Of a stretch of 64,000 nt of DNA, positions 48,240 to 57,056 are shown in pieces. The notes below the pieces were generated by a model, which searched no databases, was not told where the DNA came from, and saw only the letters and a program-made list of their open reading frames with translations. The DNA lies in the NCBI RefSeq assembly GCF_004001245.1, contig NZ_AP018724.1, forward strand, positions 1,170,501 through 1,234,500. The letters run 5' to 3'. The stretch's first letter is position 1; each line of letters opens with the position of its first letter. The position numbers and the translations under genes were made by a program. The DNA comes from Sulfurivermis fontis (GTDB lineage Bacteria > Pseudomonadota > Gammaproteobacteria > Thiohalomonadales > Thiohalomonadaceae).

Positions 48240-49416
48240 CAGCCTCCCCCGCGGAGCGGGGGAGGGGGAAACACTCCCTCCCAATTCGATGATGGGGCTT
48301 GTTGGGGTGGGGAGCTGCGACGGGCGCCCCCTCCCGGCCTCCCCCACGGTGTGGGGGAGGAGGGTATTCCCCCTCCCGGCCTCCCCCACGGTGTGGGGGA
48401 GGAGGGTATTCCCCCTCCCGGCCTCCCCCACGGGTGTGGGGGAGGAGGGTATTTCCCCTCCCGGCCTCCCCCACGGTGTGGGGGAGGTGGGAAAACTCCC
48501 TCCCCATAGGATGGGGAGGGTTGGGGTGGGGGGCTGCGACGGGCGCCCCCTCCCGGCCTCCCCCACGGTGTGGGGGAGGAGGGTATCCCCCCTCCCGGCC
48601 TCCCCCACGGTGTGGGGGAGGAGGGTATTCCCCCTCCCGGCCTCCCCCACGGGTGTGGGGGAGGAGTGTATTTCCCCTCCCGGCCTCCCCCACGGTGTGG
48701 GGGAGGTGGGAAAACTCCCTCCCCATAGGATGGGGAGGGTTGGGGTGGGGGGCTGCGACGGGCGCCCCCTCCCGGCCTCCCCCACGGTGTGGGGGAGGAG
48801 AACATCCCCCCTCCCGGCCTCCCCCACGGTGTGGGGGAGGAGAACATCCCCCCTCCCGGCCTCCCCCACGGTGTGGGGGAGGAGAACATCCCCCCTCCCG
48901 GCCTCCCCCACGGTGTGGGGGAGGAGGGCATTTTCCCTCCCGGCCTCTCCCACGGGTGTGGGGGAGGAGGGTATTCCCCCTCCCGGCCTCCCCCACGGTG
49001 TGGGGGAGGTGGGAAAACTCCCTCCCCATAGGATGGGGAGGGTTGGGGTGGGGGGCTGCGACGGGCGCCCCCTCCCGGCCTCCCCCACGGTGTGGGGGAG
49101 GAGGGTATCCCCCCTCCCGGCCTCCCCCACTGGTGTGGGGGAGGAGGGTATTCCCCCTCCCGGCCTCCCCCACGGTGTGGGGGAGGAGGGTATTCCCCCT
49201 CCCGGCCTCCCCCACGGTGTGGGGGAGGAGGGAAAACTCCCTCCCCATGGGATGGGGAGGGTTGGGGAGGGGGGCTGCGACGGGCGCCCCCTCCCGGCCT
49301 CCCCCACGGTGTGGGGGAGGAGGGTATCCCCCCTCCCGGCCTCACCCACTGGTGTGGGGGAGGAGGGTATTCCCCCTCCCGGCCTCCCCCACGGTGTGGG
49401 GGAGGTGGGAAAACGC
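48240..49416. repeat. Array of 21 GC-rich double palindromes in five higher-order blocks
   Basis: About 21 hairpin units of the form CTCCCCCACGGTGTGGGGGAG joined by GAGGGTATTCCCC or similar linkers. They are grouped in five blocks (about 4, 4, 6, 4 and 3 units); the first four close with GGGAAAACTCCCTCCCCATAG-type hairpin and GGGGGGCTGCGACGGGCGCC, the last ends before it. A divergent first unit is at 48240-48325. The array is open in all three minus frames and two plus frames for over 1 kb. It separates tatT from dctP. Block-level identity implies recent duplication. Confidence 0.93.
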
Positions 49417-49437
49417 TCCTTCTTCTCACTATGCGGA

Positions 49438-50439
49438 ATGTCGAACCGCTGGGGCTTGGCTTTGTTGTGTTTGTTGCTGTCGTTGTTGTCTTTCCCGGCG
49501 GCGGCGGTGACCTTCAAGATAGCCACGGCGGCACCGGATGGCACCAGCTGGATGGAGGCGTTCCGCAAGGGCGCTGATGAGATCAAGCAGCGCACGGCCG
49601 GGCGGGTGGAGTTCCGTTTCTACCCCGGCGGTGTGATGGGCAACGACAAGAGTGTGCTGCGCAAGATCCGCATTGGCCAGCTGCACGGCGGTGCCATCAC
49701 CGGCGGTGGGCTGGCGGAAATCTATCCCGATGCCCAGATCTACAGTCTGCCGTTTATCTTCAACTCCCTGGCCGAAGTGGATTATGTCCGCACCCGCATG
49801 GACCCGCTGCTGATGCAGGGACTGGAAAAACAGGGATTTGTCGGCTTTGGTATCAGTGAAGGCGGTTTTGCCTATCTGATGTCCAATCAGCCGGTGGAAA
49901 AGCTGGATGACCTCAAGCCGCTCAAGGTGTGGGTGCCGGAAGGCGATGTCATCAGCTATACGGCGTTTCAATCGGTGGGCATACATCCCGTGTCATTGCC
50001 CCTGACCGATGTTCTCACCGGGTTGCAGACCGGATTGATCGACACCGTGGCTGCCTCGGCGGTCGGCGCCATCGCGTTGCAGTGGCATACGCGGGTGAAG
50101 TATCTGACCGATACCCCCCTTATTTACATTTACGGCACGCTGGTGGTGTCGGCCAAGGCCTTCAATCAGTTGCAGCCGCCGGATCAGGCTGTGGTGCGCG
50201 AGGTGTTCGGCAAGGTGCTGGCCCAGCTCAATGTCCAGAGCCGAGAGGACGAGGTGCGTGCCCGTGAGGTGCTGCAGCAACAGGGCATCGGTTTCGTGCC
50301 GCTCAAGCAGGGCGATGGTTGGCATGATGTGGTGGATGAGACCACGCGCCGGTTGACCGAAAAACAGGTGTTCAGTGCCGGGATGCTCGGGGTGTTGCAA
50401 AAGCACATCAATGACTACCGGGCAGGGGCGGGTAAGTAA
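49438..50439 (+). CDS. dctP: TRAP transporter solute-binding protein DctP
   Basis: 333 residues from the ATG at 49438. Sec signal peptide (MSNRWGLALLCLLLSLLSFPAAA), then the DctP fold: FKIATAAPDGTSWMEAFRKG, the GRVEFRFYPGG strand, KVWVPEG with the conserved region after LDDLKPL, and LQTGLIDTVAAS. Periplasmic capture of a carboxylate-type substrate; the TatT neighbour suggests a hydrophobic or aromatic acid. The frame is open through the palindrome array to 48109, but signal peptide and homology fix the start here. The start lies only about 20 bp past the array. Confidence 0.9.
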   Translation: MSNRWGLALLCLLLSLLSFPAAAVTFKIATAAPDGTSWMEAFRKGADEIKQRTAGRVEFRFYPGGVMGNDKSVLRKIRIGQLHGGAITGGGLAEIYPDAQIYSLPFIFNSLAEVDYVRTRMDPLLMQGLEKQGFVGFGISEGGFAYLMSNQPVEKLDDLKPLKVWVPEGDVISYTAFQSVGIHPVSLPLTDVLTGLQTGLIDTVAASAVGAIALQWHTRVKYLTDTPLIYIYGTLVVSAKAFNQLQPPDQAVVREVFGKVLAQLNVQSREDEVRAREVLQQQGIGFVPLKQGDGWHDVVDETTRRLTEKQVFSAGMLGVLQKHINDYRAGAGK

Positions 50440-50512
50440 CACCTTGTTTGCCGCGGTTGGATAACGGCATATTCGCCCACGGAGTGGGAACCTGCGGAGA
50501 GGGGAGAGGCAT

Positions 50513-50995
50513 TTGGAGGGCAGGTTAGGACGGATTATCCACGGGGTACGCCTGGTCGAGGACGCACTCGTCGTGGTGCTGGTATTGGCGATGATCCTGC
50601 TCGCTGCCGGGCAGATCCTGCTGCGCAATTTTTGGGGTGTCGGTGCCGTCTGGGCCGATCCCCTGCTGCGCGTGATGGTCTTGTGGGTGGGCCTGCTGGG
50701 AGCGATGGCGGCGACCCGCCACAATAATCACATTACCGTAGATGTGCTGTCGCGTTTCCTGTCGCCACGCCTCAAGCGCATCAGCCAGTGGCTGACCGGG
50801 CTGTTTGCCAGCGGCGTCTGTGCCGTGCTGGCCTGGCATGGTGCGCGTTTTGTCGCCATGGAGTACGAGGCCGGGACGCTGGTGTTTGCCGGCCTGCCGG
50901 CCTGGTGTTGTGAGCTGATCATCCCCCTTGGTTTTGGCGTAATGGCCTTGCGCTTCTTCGTCGTTACCGTCTGGCCCGCAGCGGAGCCGGCATGA
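50513..50995 (+). CDS. dctQ: TRAP transporter small permease DctQ
   Basis: 160 residues, four helices. VRLVEDALVVVLVLAMILLA, WADPLLRVMVLWVGLLGAM and RHNNHITVDVL are characteristic of DctQ. The start codon is a TTG preceded by GGGGAGAGG. Its stop overlaps the dctM start by 4 nt. A REP (about 50471-50492) lies in the 73-bp gap after dctP. Confidence 0.88.
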   Translation: MEGRLGRIIHGVRLVEDALVVVLVLAMILLAAGQILLRNFWGVGAVWADPLLRVMVLWVGLLGAMAATRHNNHITVDVLSRFLSPRLKRISQWLTGLFASGVCAVLAWHGARFVAMEYEAGTLVFAGLPAWCCELIIPLGFGVMALRFFVVTVWPAAEPA

Positions 50996-52278
50996 GCGCC
51001 GCCATCACCCTGCTGTTGCTCGGTCTGGCGCTGCTCGGTGCGCCGCTGTTTGCCGTCATTGCCGCCAGCGCCCTGATCGGTTTTCAGTCCTCGGACATCG
51101 ATCTCTCGGTGGTATTGATCGAGTTCTACCGCCTGGCCGAAATGCCGATCCTGCTGGCCATTCCACTGTTCACCTTCTCCGGATATCTGCTCAGCGAGAG
51201 CAATGCGCCACGCCGCCTGGTCCATCTGACCGGTGCACTGCTGGGCTGGATGCCCGGCGGCCTGGCGGTGGTCTCGCTGGTGGCCTGTGCCATCTTTACC
51301 GCCTTTACCGGCGCCTCCGGCGTCACCATCGTTGCCCTGGGGGCCCTGTTGTATCCCGCCCTGGCACAGGCGGGTTACAACCACCGTTTCAGTCTCGGTC
51401 TGATCACCACCTCCGGGAGTCTGGGGCTGCTGTTTGCGCCTTCACTGCCGCTGATTCTCTATGGCGTCATCGCGCAGCAGCTGGGTGTCGGCGGTTCCAT
51501 TACCATCGACGACCTGTTCCTGGCCGGCATACTGCCGGGGCTGCTGATGGTGGCGGCGCTGTCGGTTTGGAGCATGTGGGTCAACCGCGGGCAACCCTTG
51601 CATGGCTTTGCCGGCACCAAGATCGGCAAGGCGCTGCGCGAGGCGATGTGGGAACTGCCGCTGCCGTTCATTGTGCTGGGCGGCATCTACAGCGGCTATT
51701 TCGCCGTGTCCGAGGCGGCGGCGGTGACGGCGCTGTATGTGCTGGTGGTGGAGGTGATGATCCACCGCGAGGTCAGATACAGCGATCTGCCGCGCATCAT
51801 CCGCGAGTCGATGGTGTTGGTGGGCGGCATCCTGGTGATCCTCGGCGTCTCGCTGGCATCGACCAATTACCTCATCGATGCCGAGGTGCCGACGCGGCTG
51901 TTCGATGCCATCCGCGAACACATCAAGGATCCGCTGACCTTCCTGATGCTGCTCAACGTGTTCCTGCTGATTCTGGGCATGATGCTGGATATCTTTTCCG
52001 CCCTGGTAATCATGGTGCCGTTACTGTTGCCCATTGCCCTTGGCTACGGCATCAACCCGCTCCATCTCGGCATCATCTTCCTCGCCAACATGCAGTTGGG
52101 TTACTTCACCCCGCCGGTGGGCATGAACCTGTTCATCGCCAGCTATCGTTTCCGGGTGCCGGTGATGCAGATTTATCATGCCACCCTGCCGTTTTTCTTT
52201 ATTCTGTTGCTGACGGTACTGATCATCACCTATTTGCCTGCGCTGAGCCTGTATCTGCCGGGACGGGCCGGGCCGTAG
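50992..52278 (+). CDS. dctM: TRAP transporter large permease DctM
   Basis: 428 residues, about 12 helices, DctM family throughout (FTGASGVTIVALGALLYPAL, GLITTSGSLGLLFAPSLPLILYG, and the end QLGYFTPPVGMNLF, in parts). Elevator-type Na+-coupled transport of the ligand delivered by DctP. Ends the operon; a REP follows at 52290. Confidence 0.93.
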   Translation: MSAAITLLLLGLALLGAPLFAVIAASALIGFQSSDIDLSVVLIEFYRLAEMPILLAIPLFTFSGYLLSESNAPRRLVHLTGALLGWMPGGLAVVSLVACAIFTAFTGASGVTIVALGALLYPALAQAGYNHRFSLGLITTSGSLGLLFAPSLPLILYGVIAQQLGVGGSITIDDLFLAGILPGLLMVAALSVWSMWVNRGQPLHGFAGTKIGKALREAMWELPLPFIVLGGIYSGYFAVSEAAAVTALYVLVVEVMIHREVRYSDLPRIIRESMVLVGGILVILGVSLASTNYLIDAEVPTRLFDAIREHIKDPLTFLMLLNVFLLILGMMLDIFSALVIMVPLLLPIALGYGINPLHLGIIFLANMQLGYFTPPVGMNLFIASYRFRVPVMQIYHATLPFFFILLLTVLIITYLPALSLYLPGRAGP

Positions 52279-52404
52279 GATACGCTGTCTTCGCCCGCGG
52301 AGCGGTCTCATCCGGGGTGGGACGGACAAATTCTGTCGGGTTCTTCACGTTCTTTGCAGGTGGTGTGGCGTAAAAGACGGAATCCACCGACACCGGATGT
52401 TGTC

Positions 52405-53493
52405 ATGAGCTCGGATCTGCACAGTGAAAACAAGACGTTGCGCCGTCGCCTGACCGCGGTCCTGGCCAATGCGCGGCACAATGAGGAGCGCATGCGGCGG
52501 TTTCACGAGCAGGAACTGCGCCTGCTCAGCGCCAACGGCCTGGTGGACCTGTTGCGTCACGTGCTGGTCGGCCATCGCCAGGTGTTCGGCCTGGAGAGTG
52601 TGACGCTGACCTTGGTTGACCCCGAATACGAAGTGCAGCGCCTGCTGGCCGACCTGGGTTGCAGCGACGGCTTTCCCGAACTGCGCTTCCTGGATTCGGC
52701 CTCCGCGCTGGCCGGTTTCTTCGGTTCCGCCCAGTTGCCCAAGCTGGGCAGCTATCGTTCCGAGCAACACGCGGCCCTGTTCCATCTGGGCCCGCCCCCG
52801 GCCAGTGTGGCCGTTCTGCCGCTGCTGCGCCAGCGTCGTCTCATCGGCAGCCTGAATCTGGGGAGTCGAGAGGAAGGACGATTCATTCCCGGCAGTGCTA
52901 CCGATTTTCTCGAACGTTTGGGGGCGGTCGTGGCCATCGGGCTGGAAAACGCCATCAATCACGAACGGCTCAAGCATATCGGCCTGACCGATGCCCTTAC
53001 CGGCGTACACAATCGGCGTTATTTTGATCGCCGCCTGGTTGAAGAGGTGGAAAGGGTGCAACGCACTCATCAGCCGCTGGCCTGCCTGTTTCTCGACGTC
53101 GATCACTTCAAGAAGGTCAACGACACCTATGGACATCAAGTGGGTGATCGTGTGCTGCAGGAGGTGGCCGCACGCATCAAGGCGCAACTGCGCCTGTCCG
53201 ATGCCCTGGGCCGCTATGGCGGCGAGGAGTTTTCGGCCCTGCTGGTGCAAACCGATTCAGCACAGGCGTTGGATGTCGCCGAGCGCATTCGTGCCGCCAT
53301 CGCCGCCGAGCCCTTCCGCCTCGGCGGTGATCACAATCTGACGGTTACCCTTTCCGTAGGGATGGCGCTGCTGACACCAGAGGACTGCTGCGGCGCTCTG
53401 TCGGCCTGTGCGGAACGACTGGTGGCGCAGGCCGATGAGGCGGTATATCGTGCCAAGCAGGGTGGGCGCAACCGGGTGGAACGGGGCGGGTAG
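52405..53493 (+). CDS. DUF484/GAF-like diguanylate cyclase
   Basis: 362 residues from the ATG at 52405. A short coiled coil (5-45), a GAF-like DUF484 domain (about 40-185) and a GGDEF domain (195-355) with the active signature RYGGEEF. The I-site region (KAQLRLSDALGRYGGEEF) reads R-L-S-D, close to the RxxD inhibition site, so product feedback is possible. Cytosolic. Together with the first gene and the two PilZ proteins, it makes four c-di-GMP proteins in this window. Confidence 0.9.
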   Translation: MSSDLHSENKTLRRRLTAVLANARHNEERMRRFHEQELRLLSANGLVDLLRHVLVGHRQVFGLESVTLTLVDPEYEVQRLLADLGCSDGFPELRFLDSASALAGFFGSAQLPKLGSYRSEQHAALFHLGPPPASVAVLPLLRQRRLIGSLNLGSREEGRFIPGSATDFLERLGAVVAIGLENAINHERLKHIGLTDALTGVHNRRYFDRRLVEEVERVQRTHQPLACLFLDVDHFKKVNDTYGHQVGDRVLQEVAARIKAQLRLSDALGRYGGEEFSALLVQTDSAQALDVAERIRAAIAAEPFRLGGDHNLTVTLSVGMALLTPEDCCGALSACAERLVAQADEAVYRAKQGGRNRVERGG

Positions 53494-53712
53494 GGCATGT
53501 CCCCGGCCTGCCGGCATCGCAGCGGGCGCACCCTGCAAGCCCTGCCATGGCCCGACGGTAATTCGTCCGCGGAGCGGGCTCCTGCGGATAATCAGGCGCG
53601 GATGCGCGCACCGCTGTAACTCATACCCATCCTGTGGGCAATTCGCCGGGTCTGGCACTTCATTCCTTTGCTGCACGCAGCGCATTTTCCTGTCAAATTG
53701 CGTTACAGTTAA

Positions 53713-53865
53713 GGAAGTTCTGAATAAGTTCAGAGCTTCCGCGGCACAGGGATGTGCCGCCATTTTCCAACGACGATAAGTCGTTGGAAAATGAAGCCAA
53801 GCGAAAATCAGACTTTTCGCTTGGCGTGGTCTGAAAAGTCCAGGATGGACTTATTCAGACCTTCC
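53713..53865. mobile_element. IS5-like MITE, copy 2 (153 bp)
   Basis: Ends GGAAGTTCTGAATAAGT and ACTTATTCAGACCTTCC with TTAA on both sides (53709-53712, 53866-53869). Interior shares with copy 1 the CAACGACGATAAGTCGTTG hairpin and the GCCAAGCGAAAA...TTTTCGCTTGGC hairpin, here intact. It lies 36 bp upstream of the GTG of the next gene and could supply or change its promoter. The 53494-53712 stretch before it holds a type A REP (53562-53585) and nothing else recognised. Confidence 0.88.
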
Positions 53866-53901
53866 TTAACGCTGACAAGATGGTTGCGACAGGGGTGCAT
53901 C

Positions 53902-54333
53902 GTGGGACAGAAAGTCGCAGTAGCCACGGCGGTACGCTTGCTGGGCATCAAGCGATCGGAGTTGCAGCATTTGATCCATGACGGTGAATTGCCGGCGCCG
54001 GAAGGCATGGTGGATGTGGATTTATTACGCCAGCTGTACCCCCGCCTGGCCTTGCAGGAGTCGCCGGTTCTGGAGCGTGTGCAACTGATCAAGACCACGG
54101 CCTTTTCGCGCCGTGTCCGCAGTACCCTGACCCCCGATCGCGATGACCTGGAGATTCAGCTCAGGAAGCGCAACGCCGAACTCTCGCTGGAGCGGGCCAT
54201 GGCGAAGAAATACCGGGAGATCATCGACCAGTTGTGCCGCAAGCTGGATGCCATGCAGGACTGCAGTGATGATGTCCAGCGCCGGGTGGTGCAAGACATC
54301 AACCGCTGGCTGCTGGAGCAGCTGGAAAAATAG
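53902..54333 (+). CDS. Small HTH/coiled-coil protein
   Basis: 143 residues from a GTG (AGGGG 7-8 nt upstream). The N part VATAVRLLGIKRSELQHLIHDGELPAPEGMVDVDLLRQLYP resembles an excisionase/MerR-like winged helix that picks DNA by a short helix-turn-helix, given here in outline; the C part (90-140) is a charged coiled coil with RxMAKKYREIIDQL. Family not recognised with certainty. It is 7 nt upstream of the ferredoxin reductase gene and probably cotranscribed. The sequence upstream of the GTG is MITE, so any longer start is artificial. Confidence 0.65.
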   Translation: MGQKVAVATAVRLLGIKRSELQHLIHDGELPAPEGMVDVDLLRQLYPRLALQESPVLERVQLIKTTAFSRRVRSTLTPDRDDLEIQLRKRNAELSLERAMAKKYREIIDQLCRKLDAMQDCSDDVQRRVVQDINRWLLEQLEK

Positions 54334-54340
54334 CCCAGCC

Positions 54341-55336
54341 ATGACGCATCGTATCCGCCTGCTCCCCAGTGGTCGTGAGTTCGAGGCCGAGGCACAGGAG
54401 ACGCTGTTGGATGCGGCCCTGCGCAATGGTGTGAACATCCCCTACAATTGCAGCGGGGGCAGTTGCGGCGTGTGCAAGGCGCGCCTGATCTCCGGTCGTG
54501 TCGAACATCCCCGCTTTCATGATTATGTTCTCAGCGAGGCCGACAAGGTGCAAGGGCAGTTACTGCTGTGCAGCGTCAGCGCCGGCAGCGATCTGGTGCT
54601 GGAGGTCAACGAGATCGGCGATGCCGCACAGATTCCTCTGCAACAGGTGAGCACCCGCGTGGCACATATCGAACGCGTGGGGGAACATTATGTGATTCTC
54701 ACTCTGCGCACACCGCGCAGCCAGACCTTGCAGTTCCTCGCCGGCCAGCATGTCGAGCTGCGCCTCGGTAATGGCATGAGTTGTGACGCCGCCATCGCCA
54801 GCTGCCCCTGCAATGGTATGCTGCTGCAGTTCCATCTGGCGCAGCGCATCGACGAAGATTTTCCGCGCCACGTTTTTCAGAAGTTGCGCGCCAATGACAT
54901 AGTGCAGGTCACCGGGCCGTTCGGCAGCTTCACGCTGGATGAGGACTCGCACCGCCCTATCGTCATGGTGGCTCAGGATACCGGGTTTGCGCCGCTCAAA
55001 AGCCTGATCGAGCATGCCCTGGCACTCGAACTGTCGCAGCCGATCACCTTGTTCTGGGTCAGCGCCCATGATGATGGTTTTTATCTGGCCAATCTGTGCC
55101 GCTCCTGGGTGGACGCACTGGATAACTTCAGCTATCAGCCGCTGTATTTGGAAGGCGGTGGCGAGACCGTTACCGCCGAGGTCATCGCCGGGAGCATCGC
55201 GGCGGTGGGGCAGTGTGATTTTTATCTGGCTACCGGTTCGGCGTTACGTGAGGGGCTGCTCAGGTCGCTCACGGCGCACGGCGCGGTGGCGGATCGGATA
55301 TTTGCCATGGAGAAACGTCAATGTGGAATGCGATGA
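54341..55336 (+). CDS. 2Fe-2S ferredoxin-NAD(P)H reductase
   Basis: 331 residues. Plant-type ferredoxin domain (1-90) with cluster ligands in CSGGSCGVC and a fourth Cys in LLCSV; then an FNR-like FAD domain (about 100-195) and NAD domain (about 200-320; GTGFAPLKSLIEH-type binding loop, read DTGFAPLKS). It resembles the reductases of oxygenases and of CDP-6-deoxy-hexulose dehydration (AscD/RfbI). In the FAD domain the usual R-x-Y-S-x-A motif is replaced by the unusual SCDAAIASCP stretch, so flavin binding should be checked. The partner enzyme is not in the window. Confidence 0.82.
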   Translation: MTHRIRLLPSGREFEAEAQETLLDAALRNGVNIPYNCSGGSCGVCKARLISGRVEHPRFHDYVLSEADKVQGQLLLCSVSAGSDLVLEVNEIGDAAQIPLQQVSTRVAHIERVGEHYVILTLRTPRSQTLQFLAGQHVELRLGNGMSCDAAIASCPCNGMLLQFHLAQRIDEDFPRHVFQKLRANDIVQVTGPFGSFTLDEDSHRPIVMVAQDTGFAPLKSLIEHALALELSQPITLFWVSAHDDGFYLANLCRSWVDALDNFSYQPLYLEGGGETVTAEVIAGSIAAVGQCDFYLATGSALREGLLRSLTAHGAVADRIFAMEKRQCGMR

Positions 55337-56058
55337 AGTTTACTGTAATGCTGTGCGTGGTACTGGTGGCTGCCGGCTGCACCAACCGGGATGACTGGTC
55401 GCGGCGCATCAGCGATGCCGCTGCCGGTGTGGCGGGCCAGGGTAAGCTGGGCGAGGCCGAGATTGTCGCAGGTCTGAAAGAGGCGTTGCAGATAGGGACG
55501 CAGCGGGCGGTGGAACTATTGGGCAAGAAGGGTGGCTATCTCGACGACCTGCAGGTGCGCATCCCCTTGCCGGAGTCGCTGCGCAAGGTGGAGCGGACAC
55601 TGCGTGATTTCGGACAGGACAAGGTGGTGGATGACTTTATCGGCACCTTGAATCGCGCGGCAGAGCGCGCGGCGCCGGAGGCGGTGGATATCTTCGTCGA
55701 TATCATCAGCAGCATGACGCTGGAGGACGCACGCAATATTCTTCATGGCCCGGATGATGCCGCCACGCAGTTCTTCCGTCAGCGCTCCGAGATGCGGCTG
55801 AGCAAGAAATTCCGGCCGGTGATTGAGCAGGCCACCGCCAAGGTGGGCGTCACCTCGGCCTACAAGGACATGCTGCGCCGCGCCGGGCCGCTGGCCTCGC
55901 TCATCGACAAGGAGGCGCAGGATCTCGACGGCTATATCACCTCCCGTGCCCTCGATGGTCTGTTCCTCAAGCTGGCGGCGGAGGAGAAGCTGATTCGTGA
56001 AAATCCGGCGGCACGCACCACCGAGCTTTTGCGCAAGGTGTTCGGCAGCAAGGGGTAG
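55333..56058 (+). CDS. DUF4197 lipoprotein
   Basis: 241 residues from the ATG in the ATGA overlap with the reductase. Lipobox VAAGC (Cys about 16), then the helical DUF4197 domain (GLKEALQIGTQRAVELLGKKGGYLDD is its conserved opening, in part; DARNILHGPDDAATQFFR mid-domain). Periplasmic side of a membrane. Function unknown in all members. Confidence 0.88.
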   Translation: MKFTVMLCVVLVAAGCTNRDDWSRRISDAAAGVAGQGKLGEAEIVAGLKEALQIGTQRAVELLGKKGGYLDDLQVRIPLPESLRKVERTLRDFGQDKVVDDFIGTLNRAAERAAPEAVDIFVDIISSMTLEDARNILHGPDDAATQFFRQRSEMRLSKKFRPVIEQATAKVGVTSAYKDMLRRAGPLASLIDKEAQDLDGYITSRALDGLFLKLAAEEKLIRENPAARTTELLRKVFGSKG

Positions 56059-56080
56059 AGAGCGGATCCAAGAGCTTCCC

Positions 56081-56466
56081 TTACCAAAGTGTCTGTGTGC
56101 CGAAGGCCGCGAAGGCAGGATCGCGCGTTATCAGAACCAGGCCCTCGATTTCACTCTGTGCGGCCAGCATGCGATCAAAGGGGGCGCGATGGGCAAGGTC
56201 GTAAGAACCTGTGCGCAGGCTGTGCAGGTGAGTCATGGGCAGATGGATAAAGCCGTCTTGTTCCACCAGTTCCGCGTAGCGCGCGGTTGCTGGGGGACTT
56301 CGTTCAGTTTGCCCAGCCTTTGCTTGGCGGCGATTTCCCAGGCACTCGCCGCGCTGGCAAATATCTCGTTGCCCATGTCGGTGATGGCTTGCCGGGCCGT
56401 TGCCGAAAGGTGCGGGTCGTCGGTGAACCACCACTGCAGGGTGTGGGTGTCGAGCAGGAGCTTCAT
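56081..56466 (-). pseudogene. PIN-domain toxin gene with frameshift
   Basis: N part in one frame (MKLLLDTHTLQWWF; ASAASAWEIAAKQRLGKLNEVP) and C part in another (ATARYAELVEQDGFIHLP; HRAPFDRMLAAQSEIEGLVLITRDPAFAAFG). PIN acidic residues are split between them. The frame changes at a run of five G (plus strand, 56292-56296); six would restore one frame. It is either a real inactivation, a slippage switch or a sequencing error. Overlaps the antitoxin by 4 nt. Confidence 0.8.
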
Positions 56467-56696
56467 TGCCCTTCCCAGGACTGCAGTTCATCTTCGGGAA
56501 GCGACTCGCAGAACGCATCTCCGACTCTTCCGGCGAGGCGCCCGGGCCGGCGCTGCGCGGGAGGGGCAGCCAGGGGAACCAGGCGGGCATAAGGTTTGCC
56601 TGCCTTGGCGAGGATGATCTCCTGCCCCGCGTGGGCCTGTTCCAGCAGTTTCGAGAAGTGGGTTTTGGCTTCGTGTACGTTGACGATGGTGGCCAT
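56463..56696 (-). CDS. Type II antitoxin, Phd/YefM family
   Basis: 77 residues: TIVNVHEAKTHFSKLLEQAHAG then EIILAKAGKPYARLVPL, a standard Phd/YefM N domain. C tail acidic (LPEDELQSWEGQ). Ribosome site GGAGGCGAGCG before the ATG. Pairs with the frameshifted PIN gene. Confidence 0.85.
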   Translation of the reverse strand: MATIVNVHEAKTHFSKLLEQAHAGQEIILAKAGKPYARLVPLAAPPAQRRPGRLAGRVGDAFCESLPEDELQSWEGQ

Positions 56697-56717
56697 CGCT
56701 CGCCTCCATGTGGACTA

Positions 56718-56746
56718 AGTCTATGGGAGGGGAGCGGGTCGAGCAA
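56718..56746 (-). promoter_or_regulatory. Sigma-70 promoter of the second Phd/PIN pair
   Basis: On the minus strand TTGCTC, 17 bp, TAGACT, about 21 nt before the antitoxin ATG. It lies in the 52-bp gap after mnhG. Confidence 0.45.
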
Positions 56747-56748
56747 GT

Positions 56749-57045
56749 TCAGGATTTGTTGTCCCCGCGCAGGTGCAGCATGGTGCGGGCGATGAGGTAG
56801 GCGCTGATCGGCGCGGTGATGAACAGGAACAGGGTGATCAGCAGTTCGTGCAGGCTGAGGCCGTCGCCGCGGCTGGAGAAGTGCAGCACCGAGGCGATGA
56901 GGATGCCGCCGACACCGAGGGTGGTGGCCTTGGTGGGGCCGTGCAGGCGCATGAACAGGTCGGGCAGGCGGGCGAGGCCGATGGAGCCGATGAGGGCGAA
57001 GGCGCCGCCGATGAACAGGAACAGGGCGATGAGGATGTCCAGCAT
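56749..57045 (-). CDS. mnhG: Mrp Na+/H+ antiporter subunit G
   Basis: 98 residues, three helices, PF03334 pattern (FLFIGGAFALIGSIGLARLPDLFMRLHGPTK in outline). Essential small subunit of the Mrp complex. Last gene of the operon, 11 nt after mnhF. Confidence 0.92.
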   Translation of the reverse strand: MLDILIALFLFIGGAFALIGSIGLARLPDLFMRLHGPTKATTLGVGGILIASVLHFSSRGDGLSLHELLITLFLFITAPISAYLIARTMLHLRGDNKS

Positions 57046-57056
57046 GGTCTTGACCC

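Noticed and set aside
48240-49416. CRISPR array reading of the 1.2-kb array
   Set aside because: Linkers between hairpins are themselves repeated and short; no leader or cas genes.
48109-49437. Upstream extension of dctP through the palindrome array (776-residue frame)
   Set aside because: The DctP signal peptide starts at 49438 and the extension consists only of repeat peptide; it also overlaps the end of tatT.
47970-49595. Minus-strand open frames of 361-541 residues over the array
   Set aside because: Same cause: the repeat lacks stops in most frames. No start signal or domain.
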